From the NCBI GenBank assembly GCA_032622095.1, contig CP136065.1, positions 114,927,195-114,991,194 on the forward strand: a stretch of 64,000 nucleotides of DNA, in the 5' to 3' direction. The stretch is from Siphonodentalium dalli. Taxonomy: Eukaryota > Mollusca > Scaphopoda > Gadilida > Siphonodentaliidae. Positions 10,801-23,156 of the stretch are shown here, in pieces. Under the pieces are notes generated by a model. That model was given only the letters and a program-made list of their open reading frames with translations. It was not told where the DNA came from and searched no databases. Made by a program: the position numbers and the translations under genes. Positions within the stretch are counted from its first letter, which is position 1. Each line of letters starts with the position of its first letter.

Positions 10801-11626
10801 CCGTAATCGCCAGGAATGCGGAACTTAAGAAATCGGATTTCTTTAAACGTTCCTGGGGTGGAACAAATCTGGGGCATCAAACCTTTTGTACACGATTGTG
10901 CAAATAGAACCCAGCAGGCTCTCGGATTAATCCATACACATGTAGAATGCTGCTGTCAACCAGGAAACTTGTTGATCATCAAAAGGATGTTCCATCTCTT
11001 ATGTACCTTATGTTCTTTGACGTCAACTATATGAATCGCATTCATCTATTTTACAGCATTAGGCAGATTATGACAATTGGTGCAAACACATTCTGAATTT
11101 GGTTTATATTAGGCAAAATCACTAACAATGATGACAAAATATATCAGATATCGAATATTTGCAGGGCCCAAGTTAGCAGTTTTTCAAATGAATAATTGTC
11201 TGATACCAATGTCCCAAAATAGGTCAGCCTGACAATTACAACCTGCAAATGAAAGTTAATATAGATTGTAAGTTTTGCAATTCAAATTTATTCTCATCAA
11301 AAATAAAGGCAATTCAAATTGGATAAATTCCAACTTGAATAGAACATACAAAGCAATAAATAGTAACTTAACAAACATACAGACAATTAGTAAGTAACAA
11401 TTATCTAACACTCATCCATTTTGACTATGATAATGTGGCCATCATCATATACATATAACATAGCTTTGAGATCACCAATGAACACTTTGTAGGGACGTCA
11501 TCTCACGAGAGGTTTATTTGACTTTATCACTGAGAATTTTCTCAATCCATCTTTAATGTTATCTCCTTAGAGAAAAGGCAAGTCTGTTGAAAAACAATTA
11601 TGATCAATATCGAAAGAAATGAACAC

Positions 11627-14033
11627 TAGCTGAACTTGGAAAAATGGTCATTACATGTGTTACAGTGAATGGAGCAATTGGGAATGCGGAAAGTTGAAAT
11701 ATGTAAGTGATACTAAGATGGGTGCTGGTGGCCATGTTGTTTATGAAAATTATTCAAATACGATAGCTCCTATCTAAAGGTGATCCTAAACATGCCTGTA
11801 AATTTCCAAAACAATTCTCTAATAAATGCAGTGTGTGCCGATGAATTTATATCCATGATGGCTGCTGGTGACCATGTTTTTTTTAATGAATTTGGGCGGC
11901 TCCCATCTAGATGTTACTCTGAAGCCACGCACATACCTTTCTATAACAGACATTACACCCAGATCCAGTGGCGGGATTTTTTGTTCAGGCAGTCAAAATC
12001 TCTTCAGAGCTTGAGTTTGTAAAATGATTTTACCTCTGACTTTTAAATAAAAATTTATCTTCTCTTATCTTATATGAAGATTGTTGATGAAAGATGTGAC
12101 CTGCAGGAGGTGCCAAATGATTTAGTCACTGCTGGCAGTCATCTTTTTAAACAAATTTCGATAAAAATTGGATGCTCCCATCTAGTGGTCACCCCCAAGA
12201 GTGATGTAGTCTGTTTGGGTGCACCGAAGGATTTAGTCATGCAAAGAGTAAAATCCAAGATGGCTGCCAGTGGCCATGTTTTCATGTTTTTCAACGAAAT
12301 TAAGAAACATATGACGACTCCCATCTACTGGTCACCCGAAGATCCAAATGAAGTTTCGTGATGATCGGATGAGTGATGTCATTTGTAGTGTGCCATAGGA
12401 TTTATTCAATTGAAAAATATGTTTTTTGCTGCATGATCTGAAAATTACTCGTTTCCCATCTACAGGTCAAGTAACAAATTTCATAATCATCAGTACATGT
12501 AGCCCATGCCAATGGATTTACATTGTTTAATACTGAAAACCAAGATGTCCGATGGTGGCCTTGTATTTTGGCTGAATGACCCCAAACTGACTCATTACCA
12601 TCTATATGTCAACATCCATGACAAATTTCATTATCATCAGACAAATGGTACGGCGTGTAGCCTGTGCTAATAGCTTGAATTGTGTTTTCTTTTTTTGCCT
12701 AATGACCCCAAAATGACTAGTTCCCAACTACAAGTCAATGTCAACAGCCAAATTTCATAATGATCCGACTAAAGGTATGATCTGTATCCCATGCTAATGG
12801 ATATTTTTGATGGACACACACAGATACCAACTCATAGCAATAGCTCAGACTGTCAAGTTGAGCTGAAAAGCATAGTAATTTTCCACGGCAATGAATTAAA
12901 CTAACTCTTGGTGGATTCAAATCTACAGAAATAAATTGTGGTATTTAAGTCCACACATAGTCAAGTCAGTTGGGATAACGCTGTTTAAATTTTTACATCA
13001 AAGCCACCCATATACCTTTCTATAACAGACATTACACCCAGATCCAGTGGCGGGATTTTTTGTAAATTTTAATCTATTTTACCCCACAAGTCAAAACACA
13101 AGGCTATATATATCTGAAAGGGTGACATATTATGATCATAATGATGTATCATAATCTAACTTTCATATTATATTGCACATCGAATATGCCACATAATTAT
13201 GAGTAACCTCAGTTTGTTTAGATTTAAGACATACGGTCACTTTGCAAGGTCAAATGAGTTCAAATTCTTGTAAACATTGTCATCAAATATATTTTTCACA
13301 TTACATACTACTTTCAGTTGACATCTCCAGTTGAATTCAGAACAAATATAATATTTTCTATGGAATAAAGCGATTTACTGTCACAATTGTGACATTTTTA
13401 GCTCAACTTTACTTTGTAAAGTTTGAGCTATTGCCATGGCTTAGTATCCATCGTCCGTGTGTGTGTGTGATTCGTCAACAATTTCCTTTAGCATGGGCTA
13501 CAGGTCGTACCTTTGGTCGGATCATCATGAAATTTGTCGTGGATGTTAACATTGACATGTAAATGGGAACGAGTCATTTTGGGCTTATTCGGCAAAAAAA
13601 TATAGCTGTCAGTGGCCACCTTGGATTTAAAAATTCGCGGGCTACAGACCATACTGTTTGTCTGAAATTTGTCATTTATATTAATATTGACATACAGATG
13701 GGCACGAGTCATTTTGAGGTCATTTGGCCAAACAACAGCCACCTTGGATTTTACTCTTTGCATGACTAAATCCTTTGGCACACCCTACAGTCCACTTCCC
13801 TTATCTGATCATCACCAAACTTCATATTAATCTTGATATTGATCTACTAGATGGAAGCTATCAAATGTTTTAATTTCATTGGAAAACATAGCCATTAGCA
13901 TCCATCTTGGATTTTACTTTATATAACTCTTCATGTTGATAATCTAGTATCACTTAGACCTTTCAACTTTCTGCATTCCTAATCGCTCCATTGACTGTAA
14001 CACATGAAATTATTCCCTTTCCAAGTTGAGCTA
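11627..14033. mobile_element. ~2.4-kb inverted-repeat element rich in 'atggctgcc' units
   Basis: About 90 bp at the left (TAGCTGAACTTGGAAAA..., 'gtgttacagtgaatggagc', 'aagtgatacta') reappear inverted at the right, ending at 14033 (...CCAAGTTGAGCTA). Inside are several degenerate units of the 'aatccaagatggctgcc' repeat in both orientations, and a 65-bp direct duplication ('catacctttctataacagac' ... 'cagtggcgggattttttgt') at about 11933-11983 and 13012-13062. A related end occurs at 19040-19070. No transposase is visible. Confidence 0.6.
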
Positions 14034-14700
14034 CAATGTCATTGACACTTTCATATAACAATTATTGAGGATTTTATGTGAGCGGGTCAACAATGCTAAG
14101 CCCCGATATAAAAAGATATATACCCTGGACTTTGATGTAAAACAGCATTATCCCAACCGATGTCACCAGCTGGTTTACGCCAAAGAAAACTTGGACTAGA
14201 CCAAACATAGTGCTTATGCTCCAATCTGATATTTATTTATATTATAAGTTACAACAGTTACCAATGGAAAGACAAAGAAAAAAATATCAAATATTGCTGG
14301 TAAAAAAATATTTGCCGCGATAAATGATGTATTTTTCAGGACATCAAAGTTTTATTGAGTGGTTATGTATATTGTACATATCACTCACCTTTACACTTAT
14401 GCTATTATCTTGCTTTGTTTTAATCATAGCCTTTTTCTAATTGAAGGGAGCGGTTTCTAACTTATTAAAAGTTGAGATCACATAAGTGTGGTACCTTGAA
14501 ATTCTGCTGTTATCTTATAACAAAACCATATATTTTTATGCTATACATTAGTATGAATGATAAAGTTTCAAAAACAATGTGTGGTTTTAAATTGACCAAG
14601 CTAATTGTGTTTTTATGAAGATGACAAATCAGCATACTACTTATTAATTGAATGAATGAAATATGGTCAGCATAAATAATGTGATATCAGTCTTCCGATT
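14034..14700. other. No gene recognised
   Basis: AT-rich DNA with no supported ORF or repeat boundaries. Confidence 0.4.
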
Positions 14701-14722
14701 TTGAGGCGAGTTTTCAATCTTT

Positions 14723-15067
14723 GTGTTCATAATATATCCCAGTAAACCAAGTAAAAATATTCATGTGAGTAGAAGTTTGAATAATAAATTATGGATGGGT
14801 AGGAACAAGGAAAGTTTCACAACTGATGGAAATTTCCTTTTGTTCGAAAATATTTCCCATCAATGTTTAGACAATGACTGCATGCCTCAGTTGAATGATG
14901 AAGCAAGTGATATACATTGGGCCTCTGATTTTAAAAATCGAAAGATTAGTGATATGAATAATCATTATACAGACAAGCAATACTTATATAGGTCTACAAA
15001 TGAGCAGCAGTGGGTAAACGTTTGCAATATTTTATATCAAGACGTCAGATTGAGGAATTTAAGCTGA
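14723..15067 (+). CDS. Unidentified 114-codon ORF, possible exon
   Basis: I do not recognise this protein. The frame is hydrophilic, rich in Asn, Ser and Asp, with aromatic residues spread evenly (for example HWASDFKNRKISDMNNHY and NILYQDVRLRNLS), which is less repetitive than the chance ORFs around it. It could be a terminal exon of an unknown gene between the converging RSL1D1-like and ANKRD40-like genes. No acceptor could be confirmed, and a chance ORF remains likely. Confidence 0.22.
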   Translation: MFIIYPSKPSKNIHVSRSLNNKLWMGRNKESFTTDGNFLLFENISHQCLDNDCMPQLNDEASDIHWASDFKNRKISDMNNHYTDKQYLYRSTNEQQWVNVCNILYQDVRLRNLS

Positions 15068-17024
15068 TTTTTCTATAACCGCAAACTACACTATTGTATT
15101 GTTGTGAAGAGTAAAATATCAGATAAAAGAGATCTACAACATCAAACACAAAGCACATTAAATAATTTTTTCAGTAAGAAGTGAGAGAAGTAAAACATTT
15201 GCATGACCTGTCATGTCTGCAGAAACAATATTGTATACAAACCCACAAACATTGATTTACCATTTATATACCCACTCAGTTATAAAATTATGGTCTAATT
15301 TTCTGGAGGGGTATAAAGGAAAAATAAGCAAATACAGAAGGAGTCCTATTTATTGGAGGGAAATGTTAAGACAATAAGTTTGTTAGCTGAACTTATTAAC
15401 TGAACATTTCCTGATGGATAACTACTCGCCAATGATTATTTAGTATAGAAAGGGTAAAGCGAGATATGACATGAAACTTTGTCCCATTGAACTAAGTTTG
15501 GAATGAAATTTGGTGTATAGATTCACTACCTCAAAATTTGAGGCAAAGTTCAATTTTGGGGTTTGGTCACCCATTTCTACCCGTTTTGTGACCCATCGTT
15601 GAAATTTAGGGGATAGCTTAATGGAATAAATTTGGTATGCAGATCTACATCTATAAAATATGGGTAAAGTTCATATGCCCATTTTGACCAGAATTTGTGT
15701 TTTTTCTTGGTTTTTTGGTGATAACTTCAGTTGTGTTCACTACATGGAAAATATTTGTAGGTTTGAAACCATAAAGTACAGGTCAAGTATGATCTTTGGT
15801 TCTGTCCGCCCATTTTTTACAGAATTACACACTGGAATTAAAAATTGAAATAAAAGGTCGCTGACCAAAATGTCCTCACGACGAAGGTGGCACTGGCAGG
15901 TTTGAAGGATTTATGGGTTTCAGATCCCTATACTACAAACCGTACGAGGAATTGATTGCAGCAATATGATACAAAGTGCATATTCACTAAATAGGTCGCA
16001 CATCTTCAATGTGCAACAAATTGCGGAAATAATTGATGGCTCCCGTCTAGGTCACCCCAAAGATCCATATGAAGTTTGGTGCTGATTGCTTGAAGGATAT
16101 GGTCTGTAGGGTGTACCAAAGGTAATTGTTGATGATGCCCAAATGGACGCATGTCACTATGCCCGAGGGAGTACTTGTGTGAACACTTACTTGTGAGCTG
16201 CAGACAATTATGTGTTGGGTGAATTGTCCACTGTCCATGTAGTTAGTAGTGGGGTGCAGGCCAAGTTCAGTTGGGTGTGAGATATTAAAAGTCAATACAA
16301 TGTACATCAATAAATATTGAGATCTTTGTTGACATATGGTATCAGTCTAATAGGCACCAGTTCAATTGTCAGTTTGGGCCTAGGGAAGTCAAAACTGTGA
16401 TTATAGAAACTTCTGAAGTGGTGTTATCAACTAAAGTGCACCCACATGTGGACGTTTCAGTGATTGGTCAAAACAGTGACAAATGGTATAGATATTAGAT
16501 AAGTAGAAAACACACCTGTTGGATGCAGAAAATTCAAATATTTGATTGGTTGATATCATCCATTTGAAATGGACAAAATGTGAAGTGCATTTTTCCTTCT
16601 GGGGTAACAAAGAAATTCATCTATAGCTCACAAATACAATTTAAACACATTTCAAGGTGATGATTTGTGAACTGCAATTCACAAGAGCCTCTCAGGGAAT
16701 GGATGCTCCCACGGATGGATGGATGCTACCAACCATGACAATTGCTCCAACAAGAGCTAAAAATGGGCAGCCGGATCCCAGATCATACTTGATCTGTATA
16801 TTGTGGCAGTGAACCCACATACCAAATTTCATTCCATATACCTGTAGACAAACAATATGTCCAATTGTTAAGTCTTAGCAGGCATATATAAACTGCACTA
16901 GGAGAGTTTGTAAACCATGGGGTATTACTGTGATATAACCTAAGTTATTTCTGGTTTATAACAATTACCGCTACTGCTCTAGTGTGACATGACCTTTTGG
17001 CACATTGACAGATAAATTAAACTT
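15068..17024. other. Intergenic DNA with repeat relics; includes the ANKRD40 3' flank
   Basis: Degenerate copies of motifs such as 'gaaatttggtrtrcag' occur at about 15440-15850, and a fragment of the dispersed repeat ('agatccatatgaagtttgg') at 16040-16150. The ANKRD40 3' UTR should lie just below 17025 on the - strand, but no clear poly(A) signal was found. Confidence 0.45.
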
Positions 17025-17332
17025 TCAGTAAACAATGTTATTGTTTGCCATCATAGTCGTGAACCCAGTGTAAGTCCTGGATGATGAACTTATTGCTTTA
17101 TTGGTCAGCACCAGTTCAAGTTCTTGGAAGTTAACAAGTCTTTTGACATCTTTGTCTTTCCTAACAATAGTGTCTGGAAGCTTTCTGATTTTGTAGACAT
17201 TTTGTTTATCAACACCCAGCTCTCTACACATGAGATTTAGAAGAACTTCAAACGTCATATTGTTTGGGGTCAATTCAACTTCTAAAAAGTCTCTTTCATC
17301 TGAATTAGCAAGCCTGATTTTGAAAACCATCT
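17025..17332 (-). CDS. ANKRD40: ANKRD40-like gene, exon 4: conserved C-terminal domain
   Basis: The last coding exon. The acceptor on the - strand is ctttttcag (AG at 17334-17333); two bases complete a Glu codon split from exon 3, then 101 codons run to TGA at 17027-17025. The reading EMVFKIRLANSDERDFLEVEL... and NVYKIRKLPDTIVRKDKDVKRL, then FQELELVL, matches the distinctive C-terminal domain of vertebrate ANKRD40 (KVRIQNP.., EKIRKLPNTLLRKDKDVARL, FQELELVL). This is an L-K-R-rich, ubiquitin-like segment of unknown biochemical role. The final 25 residues (SSSSRTYTGFTTMMANNNIVY) are less conserved. The exon is the strongest evidence for the gene. Confidence 0.93.
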
Positions 17333-18535
17333 CTGAAAAAGTAAAAATAAACTTCAAATCAATCTCTTGTCAACAAGAGTTATCATCTGGTAACTATTTA
17401 AATGACCCCAATCCTAAACTATATTTGCTGAAAATAGCTGAGTGAGATTGAAATTAGAACTCAGCTTTTGAAAAAAATATACTTTAATATTATCACAATG
17501 TATAAATTATGGGTATGTCATTAACAGATATAAAGAAGTGATACTCCAAAACACATATTCATCTACATATGCTCAAGACATTGCTGAGCTAGTGACTACC
17601 TTAATCGTATTTAAAGTTGTGGACCCATTGGTGTGCATATTTAAAACTGAGCCAAAAATAGTACAAATTCCACTTTTACTGAATACACGGAAAACAGGGT
17701 TATGATAATGAGTTATATATATATTAGGAAAGGCACCTTAGACTGAATGGACAATTATATTTGCTTGTGGGCAATCAATTGCAACAACAGTGTTCATACG
17801 AAAAATGATAATCATGGTAAAATTTCTTGATATGCCAATGCCTGTAAGAGATTTGTACACATATACCAGACTGAAAGCGCATGAAGCGGGTCCCTAATTC
17901 CACATCCCAGGAGTGAAGCCGTGGTCTGAGTTAATTATAATATGACCTCAAGTATTTAAAATACATGCAGCCAAGCATTGAGTTTTTCTGAAGTCAACAT
18001 CCTACGAAGTTGTGGCTTATTTCATATCAATGATATCCATAACTATTTAGCTATCAGAATGATCATTAGAAGCATTATAAACACACATGTTTACTGTTAA
18101 TAATGAACAGTTATGTTCAGTTTGGACATACATTTTGCCATGATGGTCTATAATATACACATATTATAACTTCATGACTGATTAGGAACTGAAACTCACA
18201 TCAGATACATGAGTTTTACAGAAATATTTTTGTGCGCGAATTCAACGTGCTCGAATTAAAAAATGACCAAAAAAATAGAACTGCGCAAATTTAAATACGA
18301 GTATGATAGTTTTATATTGACATTGTTCCAAGCTTTCATGCTAACAAAACATATTTGGGGAAAATGAACTCTATAGGGGTAGTTCTTTGCTCCCAATTTG
18401 TCAGATCAGGCAGATTTTCGATCTTGAAGTCTCGTGTACCAAAATATCAACCAAACGCCCAGTTATAACCAACACCAGTCTGCTCTGTCCACACATGTCG
18501 CAACCTTGCCAAATAACTCGACAAAAAATACAAAC
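17333..18535 (-). other. ANKRD40 intron 3
   Basis: A 1.2-kb AT-rich intron with GT (18535-18534) and AG (17334-17333) ends on the - strand. No inserted gene or clear repeat is seen, making it the least invaded intron of the gene. Confidence 0.75.
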
Positions 18536-18706
18536 CATCAATATCAGAGCTGTTATGATCTCCACAGTGCATTGACATATTATTCACAGACGATTTCAAT
18601 GCAGCATGTTGTAAATCCTTTTCATCTCGTTTTGGTAGTGTGGGGTACTTGATATAGTTTGGAGTAATTGATAATTCAGGTTTTGGTTCATAAACAGACG
18701 TAGTGG
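18536..18706 (-). CDS. ANKRD40: ANKRD40-like gene, exon 3: short linker
   Basis: The acceptor is tgtctttttcag (AG 18708-18707) and the donor GATG|GTTTGT (GT at 18535-18534). The exon has 171 bp: two bases finishing a Thr codon from exon 2, 56 codons, and one base of the Glu codon completed by exon 4. The segment PELSITPNYIKYPTLPKRDE corresponds to ESELPFVPNYLANPAFP in human ANKRD40. The long proline-rich linker of the vertebrate protein (over 100 residues) is absent, so this protein is about 251 residues against about 368 in human. An extra linker exon in the 10.8-kb intron 2 cannot be excluded but is not needed by the phases. Confidence 0.88.
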
Positions 18707-18984
18707 CTGAAAAAGACAAGTGCATTATGGTTTAAAATATAGTGACACTTCACTGCATAAAATAAAATATTGCTAGCGCATACATCACCTGGTCTCACAC
18801 TGACAACGCATACAGACCTATTCATGAGTTACGTCTTGAAGAGTTGGGTGAAATGCGAAATAGATTAGTTATTGTCAGGGTTTGCACTGGCTCATAATTT
18901 ACTTTTGCCAAATTCTTTCAGAAGTTGCAGAAAAATATATCAGGCCAAAATATTGGGGGTTTATGGAAAGTTTATCTTTACAAT

Positions 18985-19080
18985 TGACTTCTAAGAACTA
19001 CGTTTTTTTTTTAAGTTACAAAATTTACAATGAAAGTGTCAATGACACTGTAGCTCAACTTGGGAGGAGTTAATTTTTTG
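18985..19080. repeat. Isolated end of the 11.6-14 kb inverted-repeat family
   Basis: It carries 'aaagtgtcaatgacactgta' followed by 'gctcaacttggg', matching the outer end of the element at 11627-14033. Only one end was recognised. Confidence 0.5.
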
Positions 19081-19139
19081 CTGAGCAATGAAATGATAAA
19101 GAAGAAGGAAAGTAAACTAGAGGTCATGCTGAATATCCA

Positions 19140-19770
19140 TATGAAGTTTGGTGATGTGCCAAAGAATTTAAGTCATACAAAGAGTAAATTCAAAGATCCA
19201 AATGAAGTTTGGTGATCATCAGATGAGGGATGTGGTCTGTAGGGTGTGCCAAAGGATTTAGTCATGCAAAGAGTAAAATCCAAGATGGCTGCCAGCAGCC
19301 ATGTTTTTCATCTAAAATTGTTCAAATTTGATAGCTCCCATCTAGAGGTGATTCTAAACATGACTAAATTTTCAAATCAACTCTCCAAAAAATGCGGGGT
19401 GTGCCAATTGATTCAAATTTGAAATCCATGATGGGCATGTTTTTTACCAATTTTTGTTCAAAATAGGAGGCTCCCATCTATAGATCACACCGAAGATCCA
19501 TATAAATTTGGTGATGATCGTATGAGAGATGTGGCATGTTGAGTCTGCCAAAGGACTAAATACCAAGATGACAACTGGCGGCCATGTTTTTCAACAAATT
19601 TTGGTCAAAATAGGAGGCTCCCATCTAGGTTACCCCAAAGATCATATGAAGTTTGGTGATGATCGGATGACGGGTGTGCCAAAGAATTTAGTCATGCAAC
19701 GACTAAAATCCAAGGTGGCTGCCAGTGGCCATGTTTTTCATCAAAAATGACAGCTCCCATCTACAGGTGA
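19140..19770. repeat. Array of three 'atggctgcc' dispersed repeat units
   Basis: Direct, degenerate units of about 210 bp each carry 'gatccaaatgaagtttggtg', 'gtagggtgtgccaaaggatt', 'tagtcatgcaaagagtaaaa', 'tccaagatggctgccag' and 'atgtttttca', then 'gctcccatctagaggtgat'. This is the clearest copy of the family, in ANKRD40 intron 2. No ORF is conserved between units, so it is noncoding. Confidence 0.8.
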
Positions 19771-19772
19771 TC

Positions 19773-20736
19773 CAGGGTTTTCGCTACTACGGCAGGCAGG
19801 CCGTCCAGCGGCCTCATTCCCCTCTCCAACCTTGATTTAATATGGGTCACAAAATAGCCACAGACCTAGCTCAGACTGCTTTTTACACAGGACGAGTGAT
19901 CACCGACACTGATGATTAACAGATGGCAAGGAATCCTACACTTGCTGCCGAATAAGACATGATCAGTAGCGTGGACCACGTGCACATTTGTCTACACCAT
20001 CATGGGTAATACTTTGTCGGGCAAATGTTTGGTAGTAATCAGCCTCTCACATTTTAATTTACCGTAGATTTCTCTCTATAAGTCCAAACTTTCTTACCCA
20101 CTATTTCCCCTCAAAATGCGCAACATACATCGGTAAGTCATTATGGGGCTGAATTCTGAGCTACAACCATGAACACAGGTGAGTTTGGCAGTCACAGCGA
20201 TGAACAGTGCTGACCTTTTTCCTCAAAACAAGGTCTGTATCAAAGACATGTCTAATTAAAAATAAAACAGCATGAGACCATCTCCGCCTGAGGAATGGCT
20301 TTTGATTTTACAACAAATTGTTTTGATCGGTACTGTGAACAAAATACAAAGAAAGCAGGCATGCAGAACGTATAGAACGTGACATGAGCTCTGCTCATAA
20401 CATAACTAACACCTGATACTGCAAGACAGTATGACAATGTGGCTTGCCAACCGTGGTAGTCTTTGATGTCGGCTTTTAATAATGCTACTGTTATAAAAGT
20501 TGTTGTATCCATTGTATGCTGTTGTGCTTTCATGCTTTTAGTTCATTAACTTGAGAACTAAGAAAGATGATCTGTTTTAATTTGGTTTCTGTACGAAGAT
20601 TCAATGTTCCTGCCCGTTGTCTCAAGTGCAAGGAAATGGCTACTTTTCAGTGATAAACATCCAAAATTTCTCCTGACAGGGCCTGGTATGTGCTGCCGAA
20701 ATACAGCCACATTCCCCCAACCCTAGCGGAAACTAG
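19773..20736. mobile_element. TIR family A, near full-length copy (~960 bp)
   Basis: It begins CAGGGTTTTCGCTA at 19773 and ends ...CCCTAGCGGAAAC near 20733, with the last bases diverged. It shares the whole interior with the inverted copy at 32917-35317 (for example 'gattaacagatggc/tgttaatcatcagtgtcgg' and 'aaaagttgttgtatcc'). It has no transposase. A 93-codon ORF on the - strand (20252-20533) is interrupted in the other copy and is not supported. Confidence 0.75.
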
Positions 20737-20754
20737 GTGTCTGCAAAATTAAAA

Positions 20755-21020
20755 ACTGATCCGGCCATAAATATGGGTGTGCCGATGTATTCAAATTTAA
20801 AATCCAAGATGGCTGCTGGCAGCCATGTTTTTCATCGAAATGCGGACAAATTTGATAGCTCCTATCTCTAGGTCATCCTAAAGTTACATCTGAAGTTGGG
20901 CGAAGATCGGATGATTGAGTGGCCTGTAGGACGCACTGAAGGAAATTGTTGATGCACGGACGATGGACGCCAACCCATGGCAATAGCTTAACTTTATAAA
21001 AAATTAGCTTTTTGAGCGAA
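20755..21020. repeat. Dispersed 'atggctgcc' repeat fragment
   Basis: It contains 'atccaagatggctgctgg', 'catgtttttcatcgaaat' and 'gatagctcctatc', then a 'catggcaatagcttaacttt' end like that inside the 11.6-14 kb element. Confidence 0.65.
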
Positions 21021-21300
21021 AAATTTGTCAAAATAATCGAGATGCGGTGCATCTATAGACTATGCATGAAAGGACAATGAATCAATCCTGGTAGCAGTAT
21101 TAATTCTTAAAGGCCCAATTAATTATCGAATCACATTATATACAACATATTCCATACCATTTGAAAGAGGAAGCTCCAACACATTGTATTATTAACTGAT
21201 CCGGTCAAATAAACTGGGAACATTGTTGTTTTTTGTCGAGGTACCAAGGTGTGTCCTGTATTTAATTTTGAACCGGACTGTACTAAAAGGTCTATTGTAC

Positions 21301-21546
21301 TCAATGGAAGGGGAATAACTCTATCTCATAGTTTGCATTCTGTGTTGACAAGGGGGGAGTCTTGGAATGAATCTCTATCACTTGGTGGACAGTGCTAGGC
21401 CACAGCTGCTTTGTATTCTGCGGAATAAATATCTTTTTGGTTCCTCTTCCAAATGGTATATAATATGTAATAATTTTATCTGGGCATTCAAAAATTATGT
21501 GGGCCTTTAATAGTTCTTGTCCCTCCTGTGGATTATCATAAAACAA
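21301..21546 (-). CDS. Unidentified 81-codon ORF, possible exon or relic
   Basis: I do not recognise this ORF. It has a protein-like composition (KAHIIFECPDKIITYYIPFG, then an IFIPQNTKQLWPSTVHQVIE stretch) without low complexity, and an AG (ataatccacag) lies near its 5' end. It sits in ANKRD40 intron 2 but does not fit the ANKRD40 phases or sequence. It could be the remnant of a transposon protein. Confidence 0.25.
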   Translation of the reverse strand: MFYDNPQEGQELLKAHIIFECPDKIITYYIPFGRGTKKIFIPQNTKQLWPSTVHQVIEIHSKTPPLSTQNANYEIELFPFH

Positions 21547-21677
21547 TAAACATTAGTTGTCAATATGACTATAGAATGGATACATTAAATTACGGGCATT
21601 AGTTGTGTAAACATCACCATCAACCTCAGTGGCCCTCCTCTCTGATATGCAATCTAACTATGTTGATAGAGGTGTTG

Positions 21678-21926
21678 CCCTTTCATGACTGGAGCTTACT
21701 GAATTTTTACGAAAACCCTGTGCCAATGCATTCTCTTATATAATATGCGAGTCAGGGAGCCTCGCATACTGTATATAAGAAAATACATTGGCCTAACAAT
21801 ATTGACCTTGTAAGCCGGTGAATTCTCCTATATATGCGAGGCTCCCTGTGTGAGACTCGCTTATATAAGAGAATGTACTGGAACAGGATCTTTAATGCTG
21901 TACCAGCACAGCTCCGTCATGAAAGG
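21678..21926. mobile_element. TTAA-type MITE, copy 2
   Basis: The ends CCCTTTCATGACTGG (left) and CGTCATGAAAGG (right) and the interior match copy 1 at 7857-8083. The flanks are no longer exact TTAA (gttg/attg), suggesting an older insertion. Internal inverted pairs 'tatatgcgag/ctcgcatact' make the middle highly foldable. Confidence 0.65.
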
Positions 21927-22093
21927 ATTGACTTCCCATAAGCTGCTACTAGAAAACTGGTATCAGGCATTTGTGACCAAATTGAATTTCTCAATAAATA
22001 AATAATTACATTGTACTGCTTGCTTTCAGAAATGAGAAGTTGATAGGCAAAACTGTTGCCAAATGAACCCTGTGGATTTGTGAAATTGCTATT

Positions 22094-22514
22094 CAGGCCT
22101 CAAAATATGGTTCATTTGCAGAATGAGGTGTCCAGAGGGTGAATTTAGTAATGCTAGCCTGCACAACAGGCAAGCATCACTAAAATCATCCTCTGGGGAC
22201 CTCATTATGCATGGCCTCATCTGCAATGGGAGACTCAGATTTAAGTTCCCAGATGGTGATGTGCACCCATTGGACACCTCAACTATACATTGTGTCATCT
22301 ACCAATTTGGGTATATAAAAAAGAAAAAGAAACTTTCTAAAGAAGTTTCTAAAAAAAAAAAATTTAAACTTGCTAATTTGGTAATAAAGATGCTTTCCAG
22401 AGAAGATTAGACCTACGCAAAATGAGATACCCAGAGAGTGCATTTAGTGATACTAGCCCGATGTGTGGGTAGCGTCACTAAATAAAAATTACCAGCACCA
22501 TATTTTGAGGCCTG
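22094..22514. mobile_element. hAT-like MITE, 421 bp, TSD TTGCTATT
   Basis: Perfect 18-bp TIRs CAGGCCTCAAAATATGGT (22094-22111 and 22497-22514) are flanked by the 8-bp duplication TTGCTATT at 22086-22093 and 22515-22522. Inside are inverted pairs around 'gcatcactaaa/tttagtgatac' and an A-rich stretch. It has no coding capacity and lies in ANKRD40 intron 2. Confidence 0.9.
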
Positions 22515-22920
22515 TTGCTATTCAAGACTCAGTTTTCTCTTGGTCACACATAAATCATGTTGCAAGTTTGGATATATCACAGAGAACATAGCCGTGCTTG
22601 AATACAGATATCAGATACCCACCAGTGGTGAGACCATAATCCAAGAAGGAAAATTATTTATGACACTAGTTTATAAGACATTCTGCTGAAGAGCATAAAA
22701 CTTTGTATGAAGGTCGCCAGGCTATTTCAACAATACTGATGGTTCCAATTAATAGTGATCCTTTTCTTTGTTTCTAATAATATAAAGTTATTATACAATG
22801 TTGTGTACAGTATGTGTTTCTTCTTGTACGAGTCCAGGTACCTTACGTTCGAGAAAAGTGAATCAAGCTAGGCGGATAATGTTCCAGCAGAAGTTCGAGA
22901 ATCAGTAGAAGGTACTTGAT

Positions 22921-23156
22921 CTTTCTGCACTTTCACCATGTGAGGAATCTTTAATTCTACACCCAAAACAAGCCAACATGATAGCAAAACAGTGGAGACT
23001 TGCAACCGTTGCCAAATCAACCACTCCAGGTGTAGCACTTCATAGATGGACGGCTGATAGGCAGCCTGAGTTGTAAGATGTTGCACAGAAATTATATTGA
23101 CTGTTACCATCACATTTGATGAAATTGACAGTGACAGCGAAGATGAGATTGCATAA
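22921..23156 (+). pseudogene. Decayed C-terminal coding fragment with acidic tail
   Basis: The + frame at 22921-23076 reads LSPCEESLILHPKQAN then AKQWRLATVAK and ends at a stop. After a frame change a short acidic end follows (DEIDSDSEDEIA, stop at 23154-23156). The L-P-x..L-x-LH..A-N-x-x-W pattern resembles a motif I recall from repeat-encoded invertebrate proteins that precedes a cysteine-rich tail; this recollection is not checked. A similar acidic ending (DESDSDSDDDVV then stop) occurs at about 38297-38332 in another element. Confidence 0.35.

Noticed and set aside
20252-20533. 93-codon - strand ORF
   Set aside because: It lies within a non-autonomous element and is disrupted in the other copy at 33100-34400.
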